Source of the DNA: Clostridia bacterium
Lineage (GTDB): Bacteria > Bacillota > Clostridia > Oscillospirales > CAG-382
Length of the DNA: 64,000 nt
Reading direction: 5' to 3'
Assembly (NCBI GenBank): GCA_017537345.1
Contig: JAFYKY010000012.1
Span: 62,001 to 126,000, forward strand
Both the position numbers and the translations under genes were made by a program. Shown one piece after another: positions 58,701 through 64,000 of the stretch. Numbering within the stretch: the stretch's first letter is position 1; the number at the start of each line of letters is the position of its first letter. The notes beneath the pieces are model-generated. The model saw only the letters and a program-made list of their open reading frames with translations. It was not told the origin of the DNA and ran no database searches.

Positions 58701-60977
58701 ATGCTTAAATTATGCGAGCTGCCCAAGGCGGCAGAGGTGTTTTTTGAACAGAATAATATAGATATTTCCTCTGCTTTGGCGGTAATGCGCTCGGATATGG
58801 CGTTTCCCGGCACAAAGGCAGATACCTTTGTTGTTCTTACAAAAGAAACCCTTTACGTTGCCGAAGGCGTTATAGTACACAAAAAGGGTGCAAAAGGCAG
58901 AGAAACACTTTTTGATTGCTTTGATAAACGTGAATATTCTCTTGCCGATATGAGCGAACCCAAAACCGAAACCCTTATATCCACCGCCCGTGTTACCGCA
59001 GTTTTCGGAACAGACGTTATACCTATGTTTGACGTTTCCTCTGCCTGCAAGCACGAAGCAAACGTAATTTGTGCCTGCATAAACGAACTGAAAAAGGACG
59101 GGAAGATAGACGAAGAAAAGCACAAGGACGAGCGCAGCAAAGAAAAATTCTGCCCCAAGTGCGGTATGCGGTATCCCGACCAGCAAAGAAAAGTATGCCC
59201 CAAGTGTCTTGAAAAAACCAAGCTCATTAAAAAAATGGCAACCCTTTTCGGCAGGTACAAGGGATTCGTGCTTTTACTGCTTGTGGCGTTTTTGGCGTCC
59301 TCCGCCCTTTCCGTTGCGGTGCCTTACGTTTCAAATCAGCTCCTTTACGGAGAGGTTTTGGAAGAAGGAGGCAGTATGTACGGAATGATCGGCGCCGTGG
59401 TACTGCTTATTATCGGCGTGCGTATCGCCTTCCTTATTATAAACCTTATCGTAGGCACCCTTTCCTCCCGCACGGCGGCGCAGGTCACCTATGATCTTAA
59501 GATGCTTATTTTCGATAACATAAATAAGCTTTCTCTTTCCTTCTTTACCTCCCGTCAGACCGGCGGACTTATGACACAGGTAAACGGGGATTCAACCACC
59601 CTTTATTGGTTTTTCTGCGATGGATTTCCATATCTCGTAACAAACGTTCTTACCCTGCTTTGCGTAATGGGAGTAATGCTGGCGTCAAATCCTTTGCTTA
59701 CTCTGTTTGCGTTTATCACCGTTCCCATATTCTTTTTTGCATATAAATATCTCTTCCTCGCCTTTGACAAGCTGTGGGCACGCAACTGGGCAAGAAGAAG
59801 AGCGCTGAATTCCCTTATATCCGATGTACTCAACGGTATGCGTGTGGTAAAATCCTTCTCCCGTGAAAACGAGGAGGGCAAGCGGTTTGATAACCGCAAC
59901 CGTGCCCACGCGGAAACCGTGGCGGAAGCGGGTATGCTTTCCGCAAAAAGCTATCCTTTAATAGGCTTTTTGCTTCAGGCAGGACTTTACGTCGTGTGGG
60001 GAGTAGGCGGCTGGCAGGTAATGAAGCAGACCGGCAATATGGATTATGCGGCGCTTTCTGCGTTTATCGCATATTTCGGGCTTATTACCGGACCTTTACA
60101 GTTCTTTGCAGACGTTTCCAACTGGTGGAGCGAATGTCTTAACGCAATGCAAAGACTTTTCGAGATCAAGGATTCCGTGCCCGAGGTGCGGGAAGCGGAA
60201 AACCCCGTTTCTCTTACCGGTGTAAAGGGGGACGTTAAGTTTGACGACGTGGTGTTCTCTTATGAAGAAAACCGTGTTGTTATCGACCATATTTCCTTTG
60301 AAGTCCCTGCGGGAAAAACGGTGGGTATCGTAGGAAAGACCGGCGCCGGCAAATCCACTCTGGTAAACCTACTCACCCGTCTTTATGACGTTACCGAAGG
60401 CGGCATTTACATAGACGGAATAAACGTAAAGGATATTTCATTTAAATCCCTTCGTGAAAACGTGGCGATCGTTTCTCAGGAAACCTATCTGTTCCGCGGA
60501 ACCATAAAGGAAAATATACGCTATGCCCGCCCCGATGCTACCGACGAAGAGGTTATGGAAGCGGCACGTATAGCGAGTGCACATCAGTTTATTATAAAAT
60601 ACCCCGAAGGGTACGAAACCATGGTGGGCTTGGGAGGAAAAGACCTTTCCGGCGGCGAAAAGCAAAGAATTTCCATTGCCCGCGCCGTGCTCCGTGACCC
60701 GAAGATACTTATTCTTGACGAAGCAACCGCCGCTATGGACACCCAGACGGAAAGACAGATACAGGCATCCCTTACCCGTCTTGCAAAGGGGCGCACCACC
60801 ATAATGATCGCCCACAGACTTTCCACCTTAAGAGATGCGGATTTTTTAGTAGTTGTGGAAAACGGAAAAATGCCGGAAAAAGGCACGGCAACCGAGCTGC
60901 TTAAGGCAAAGGGAGTTTACTACAAGCTTTACAAGATGCAGGCGGAAGCCTTAAAGACTATCGGTATAGAGGAGTGA
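58701..60977 (+). CDS. ABC exporter with N-terminal zinc-ribbon domain (subunit 1)
   Basis: The 758-residue fused permease-ATPase has an N-terminal domain (about 1-145) that looks like a small beta-rich fold, a zinc ribbon with C151, C154, C166 and C169, a six-span type IV exporter membrane domain (about 190-490), and an ATPase with GKTGAGKST, LSGGEKQRISIARA and ILILDEATAAMD. Start at 58701 with AAGGA upstream; an ATG at 58668 lacks a ribosome site. It overlaps or abuts the DUF1854 gene, and a second similar exporter follows, so they probably form a heterodimer. Cargo unknown. Confidence 0.9.
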   Translation: MLKLCELPKAAEVFFEQNNIDISSALAVMRSDMAFPGTKADTFVVLTKETLYVAEGVIVHKKGAKGRETLFDCFDKREYSLADMSEPKTETLISTARVTAVFGTDVIPMFDVSSACKHEANVICACINELKKDGKIDEEKHKDERSKEKFCPKCGMRYPDQQRKVCPKCLEKTKLIKKMATLFGRYKGFVLLLLVAFLASSALSVAVPYVSNQLLYGEVLEEGGSMYGMIGAVVLLIIGVRIAFLIINLIVGTLSSRTAAQVTYDLKMLIFDNINKLSLSFFTSRQTGGLMTQVNGDSTTLYWFFCDGFPYLVTNVLTLLCVMGVMLASNPLLTLFAFITVPIFFFAYKYLFLAFDKLWARNWARRRALNSLISDVLNGMRVVKSFSRENEEGKRFDNRNRAHAETVAEAGMLSAKSYPLIGFLLQAGLYVVWGVGGWQVMKQTGNMDYAALSAFIAYFGLITGPLQFFADVSNWWSECLNAMQRLFEIKDSVPEVREAENPVSLTGVKGDVKFDDVVFSYEENRVVIDHISFEVPAGKTVGIVGKTGAGKSTLVNLLTRLYDVTEGGIYIDGINVKDISFKSLRENVAIVSQETYLFRGTIKENIRYARPDATDEEVMEAARIASAHQFIIKYPEGYETMVGLGGKDLSGGEKQRISIARAVLRDPKILILDEATAAMDTQTERQIQASLTRLAKGRTTIMIAHRLSTLRDADFLVVVENGKMPEKGTATELLKAKGVYYKLYKMQAEALKTIGIEE

Positions 60978-60982
60978 AAACA

Positions 60983-61540
60983 GTGAACGGAATAACCGAA
61001 ACCATATATTTTACAGCAGAAAATGCGGTATTTTATTTAACCGCAGGGGGACTTATCGGTTTAAAAGCCTTTATGCCTCCCGTTGGCAAGGATGACCTTG
61101 CAGAGGACGGGGAATCGGATAATTCTCCTCTTTGGCAGGATCTGGGCAGAGTGTTTTTGCACCGCGCTTTCCCTTACGATATGCCGGATAAGTTTATTTC
61201 CGTTTTGGATAAAGACGGCAAGGAATACGGTATGATCAAGGATATATCCGCCCTGCCCGAAGAAATGGCGCAAATTATCCGCGCAGAGCTCAAGCGCAAA
61301 TATTTTTGCCCCGTCATAACAAAAATAAACACCGTTTCCGCAAAGTTCGGCTATACCTATTGGGAAGCGGACAGCGATATGGGTAAGCTTTCGTTCTCTA
61401 TGCACGATACCTACCGTAATATCGCCAAGGTGGGCGGCAACCGCCTCATCCTCACCGATGTGGACGGAAACAGGTACGAGATAAAGGATTATCTGGCGCT
61501 AGACAGAAAGAGCTTCAGAAAGCTGGAACTGTATTTGTAG
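60983..61540 (+). CDS. DUF1854-family protein
   Basis: The 185 residues end with the DUF1854 pattern NRLILTDVDGNRYEIKDY and LDRKSFRKLELYL. The family accompanies ABC exporters with N-terminal extensions; in proteobacteria such sets are named 'cyanophycin metabolism-associated', but no cyanophycin gene is here. GTG at 60983 is chosen over GTG at 60974 because GGAG (60971-60974) overlaps the latter. LSE copy 9 starts directly after its stop codon. Confidence 0.85.
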   Translation: MNGITETIYFTAENAVFYLTAGGLIGLKAFMPPVGKDDLAEDGESDNSPLWQDLGRVFLHRAFPYDMPDKFISVLDKDGKEYGMIKDISALPEEMAQIIRAELKRKYFCPVITKINTVSAKFGYTYWEADSDMGKLSFSMHDTYRNIAKVGGNRLILTDVDGNRYEIKDYLALDRKSFRKLELYL

Positions 61541-61795
61541 GAGCGCGTTCATTCGGCGCAGAACCAAAAACGCAAAACTATACTAAAATGTTTCGAAAAC
61601 CGTAGGGTACGACGTCCTCGTCGTACCGCCTCTAACAGTTTAGAGGTAGAAATTCTTACAGAATTTCTTTGAATTTATTTTATTTGCGTTTTTGTAGAAA
61701 TTTTCGCGTCGCTCGCTGTAGTTTACTACAGCTACCGCTAGCGAAAATTTCTTCTGCATCCAAATGCTCCGCGCCCTTCAGACTTTAATTTTTCT
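61541..61795 (+). repeat. LSE copy 9, inside the ABC/DUF1854 cluster
   Basis: The head GAGCGCGTTCATTCGGCGC begins at the first base after the DUF1854 stop. E hairpin (61590-61629, GGGTACGACG/CGTCGTACC), hairpin AGAAATTCT/AGAATTTCT (about 61647-61668), central hairpin (61697-61751, arms GAAATTTTCGC/GCGAAAATTTC, core GCTGTAGTTTACTACAGC), then TTCTGC...TTCAGACTTT. The tail hairpin is missing. It separates the third gene of the cluster from the first two. Confidence 0.86.
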
Positions 61796-61807
61796 TTGGT
61801 AAATTTT

Positions 61808-63937
61808 ATGACTTTACTCAAATTTAATTTGGATTTTAACAACAATCGAATAAACGGTGTTGGGGAGATGGATGGCAACACCCTTTGTCTGCACAGCGAA
61901 AACGGCGATATCTTCTATGATATGACCGAATTTACCGAGATACGCTATATCCCTTATTTCGGCTGCTGTGCCATTGAGGGAACCTGCCGAAACGGCGTTA
62001 CCGAAATATGCCGCGGGGATATGACAGTTTCCGCGGAGCTTCAGTCTGCGGCGAAACGGCTTACATCCTTTATCGAAGGCAGAGGTATCGGCGAAACCGA
62101 CCCGTACACAAAACGCTATTGCGAAAAATGCGGCAGACGCTTTGCACCGGGGTCTGTTTCCTGCCCCCATTGCGTGGATAAAACAGTGTTGCTTCGCAGG
62201 CTGTTACCCTTTATAAAGCCCTATATCCTGCCCATTGCCCTTTCGCTCCTTGCGGTTTTTGCAATTTCTGCGGTTTCTATGATCGCACCCGGCATAAGCC
62301 GTACCCTTATAAACGATTATATTACCGCAAAGGGGATCGACACCGGCGACAGCAAGGTGTTTTTGGGCTTTATCACCCTTATTCTCGCCATGGCGGGAAC
62401 GGGACTTTTGGGAACTTTACTTTCCGTGCTCCGCAGTACGCTGGTGGTAAAGGCTTCCACAGGGCTTCTTACCGACCTGCGTAAAACGGTGTACGACGCC
62501 ATACAGAAATTATCCCTTGCAGGGGTTTCCCGCCGTACCGCAGGTGAACTTATTAACCGTGTTACCGAGGATACGCAGGTGCTTCGTGACGTACTTGTAA
62601 ACGATCTTCCCGCACTTATACAGCAGGTCATCATTTTCGTGGCGGTTACGGTAATACTGCTTGTTATGAACCCTATGCTGGCGTTGGTGATCCTTTTGCC
62701 CGTGCCCGTAATGCTGGTGGTTTTCCGTGTGCTTATGAAGTATACCCACCGTCTGTACGGCGCCCAGTGGCAGGCAAATTCCGAAGGCGGCACCGCATTG
62801 CACGATATCTTTTCGGGTATCCGTGTAGTAAAGGTGTTCGGCGCCGAGGAGTACGAGAAAAAACGGTTTGAAAAAGCGGCCCGCAAGTTCAGGGATGTTT
62901 CCGTGCGCAACGAGCTTATATGGAACCTCACCATGCCCGTGGCGGATTTTGTACTCTCTCTGGGAAATTACGCCGCAATATATATTCTGGGCAGTATGCT
63001 TTTGGGTAACGAGATAGGACTTGGCGATATGGCGCTGGTGCTTTCTTACGTTTCCATGATCTACGGACCCCTCCGCTGGATGTCAAATATGCCCCGCCGT
63101 CTTACAAGAGCCTTCACAAGTATGTCCAAGGTCTTCGAGATTATCGACGAAGAGCCGGAAATTTACGATAAAGAGGATTGTATCGAAGGGGATATAGAGG
63201 GCAACATTTCCTTCAAAAACGCATATTTCGGCTATAATTCATACGAAAACGTGCTTAAAGACGTTTCCGTGGATATAAACAAGGGCGAAATGGTGGGTAT
63301 CGTCGGCAGGTCCGGCGTGGGTAAATCCACTATGATAAACCTCATAATGCGCCTTTACGATCTTACGGGCGGAACCCTTACCATAGACGGAAAGGATATT
63401 AAGGATTATTCCCAGCACGCCTTGCGCTCCCGTATCGGTGTTGTGTTGCAGGAAACCTATCTGTTCCGCGGCACGGTGTATGATAATATCGCATACGCCA
63501 AGCCTGATTGCACGGCAGAAGAAGTTATAAACGCCGCAAAGCTGGCAAACGCCCACAACTTTATTATGCGCCTGCCCGATGGATACAACACCTATATCAG
63601 CGAGCGGGGCTCCTCCCTTTCCGGCGGTGAAAAACAGCGTATCGCCATTGCCCGCGCCGTACTCCGTGACCCGAAAATACTCATTCTTGACGAAGCAACC
63701 GCTTCTCTGGATACGGAAACGGAAAAAATGGTGCAGGATGCGGTGCAGGCACTTTCCCAAAACCGCACCACAATAGCAATCGCCCACCGTCTTTCCACCC
63801 TGCGCAACTCCACAAAGCTTGTGGTTTTGGAAAAAGGCACGGTAGAGGAGATCGGCACCCACGAGGAGCTGATGAGATCGGGCGGAAGGTACTCAAAGCT
63901 GGTACTAGCGCAGCGAAAGATGTCGAAAATGCAATAA
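61808..63937 (+). CDS. ABC exporter with N-terminal zinc-ribbon domain (subunit 2)
   Basis: The 709-residue partner exporter has an N-terminal beta-rich domain (1-100), a zinc ribbon with C105, C108, C119 and C122, six spans (about 135-430), and an ATPase with GRSGVGKST, LSGGEKQRIAIARA and ILILDEATASLD. Both exporters keep the catalytic Glu after Walker B, so both sites look active. No good ribosome site precedes ATG 61808; the LSE occupies the upstream sequence. LSE copy 10 begins after its stop codon. Confidence 0.9.
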   Translation: MTLLKFNLDFNNNRINGVGEMDGNTLCLHSENGDIFYDMTEFTEIRYIPYFGCCAIEGTCRNGVTEICRGDMTVSAELQSAAKRLTSFIEGRGIGETDPYTKRYCEKCGRRFAPGSVSCPHCVDKTVLLRRLLPFIKPYILPIALSLLAVFAISAVSMIAPGISRTLINDYITAKGIDTGDSKVFLGFITLILAMAGTGLLGTLLSVLRSTLVVKASTGLLTDLRKTVYDAIQKLSLAGVSRRTAGELINRVTEDTQVLRDVLVNDLPALIQQVIIFVAVTVILLVMNPMLALVILLPVPVMLVVFRVLMKYTHRLYGAQWQANSEGGTALHDIFSGIRVVKVFGAEEYEKKRFEKAARKFRDVSVRNELIWNLTMPVADFVLSLGNYAAIYILGSMLLGNEIGLGDMALVLSYVSMIYGPLRWMSNMPRRLTRAFTSMSKVFEIIDEEPEIYDKEDCIEGDIEGNISFKNAYFGYNSYENVLKDVSVDINKGEMVGIVGRSGVGKSTMINLIMRLYDLTGGTLTIDGKDIKDYSQHALRSRIGVVLQETYLFRGTVYDNIAYAKPDCTAEEVINAAKLANAHNFIMRLPDGYNTYISERGSSLSGGEKQRIAIARAVLRDPKILILDEATASLDTETEKMVQDAVQALSQNRTTIAIAHRLSTLRNSTKLVVLEKGTVEEIGTHEELMRSGGRYSKLVLAQRKMSKMQ

Positions 63938-64000
63938 TTGTCACTCGGTAAAACACTGTAGAACAAAAACGCAAAAAGTAATAAAACGTAATAAGAATGC
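63938..64000 (+). repeat. LSE copy 10, partial (continues beyond window)
   Basis: The head TCACTCGGTAAAACACTGTA starts 4 bases after the stop codon of the ABC gene, followed by AAAACGCAAAAAG and AATAAAACGTAATAAGAATGC, the same order as the copy at 11484-11786 in reverse. Only 63 bases are in the window. Confidence 0.8.

Overview
The window looks like the replication-origin region of a low-to-mid GC Gram-positive bacterium of the class Clostridia, probably an uncultured gut Oscillospirales-type lineage. The evidence is the gene order dnaA-dnaN-recF-remB-gyrB-gyrA on one side and rpmH-rnpA-yidD-yidC-khpB on the other, the neighbours rny-ymdB, GerW, TrmK, YceD-rpmF and ScpAB, the consensus TTGACA-17-TATAAT promoters and strong AGGAGG-type ribosome sites. 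The family-level placement is inference.

Layout. 1-4602: RNase Y, YmdB, YajC and an M29 aminopeptidase. 4604-9810: four tandem paralogous lipoprotein genes with discoidin-like domains, separated by repeats. 9811-11455: an ACT protein and a DUF711 protein. 11787-21018 (minus strand): Sfp-type PPTase, gyrA, gyrB, remB, recF, dnaN, dnaA, with a candidate oriC. 21328-24320 (plus strand): rpmH, rnpA, yidD, yidC, khpB. 24707-47000 is mostly minus-strand housekeeping: ispA-xseB-xseA, nusB, rarA, plsY-der-DUF512, rpmF-yceD, trmK, malQ, an orphan response regulator, leuS, rsfS-yqeK-yhbY-rlu-gerW, and DUF2953-scpB-scpA-M50 protease. 47113-54412: gpmI, a cobalamin riboswitch with a DUF4430 lipoprotein and ECF S component, a U32 peptidase and a GlmU-like nucleotidyltransferase. 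54526-63937: a surface protein, an AI-2E family permease, tRNA-Glu, homoserine dehydrogenase, and two ABC exporters carrying zinc ribbons that flank a DUF1854 protein.

The most unusual content is intergenic. The window is saturated with at least three interlocking repeat families that are not simple insertion sequences. (1) A ~250-390 bp multi-hairpin element (called LSE here) has nine or ten copies. Its head end usually abuts a stop codon, and its central hairpin keeps its pairing while the sequence changes between copies. (2) About twenty 'heptamer-flanked hairpins' (called H here) consist of 7-bp tandem units of the form RAACKAK on both sides of an AT-rich hairpin, again abutting stop codons and sometimes supplying the last codons of the neighbouring gene. 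(3) A ~35-bp GC-clamped palindrome (called C here, CACCCC...GGGGACCCCG) has nine copies. Most are nested in the other elements, and one sits in frame inside the aminopeptidase gene. A fourth hairpin module (E) also covaries and forms the C-terminus of YqeK. None encodes a transposase in this window, so any mobilising enzyme would act from elsewhere. These families are the best candidate for a previously undescribed system here.
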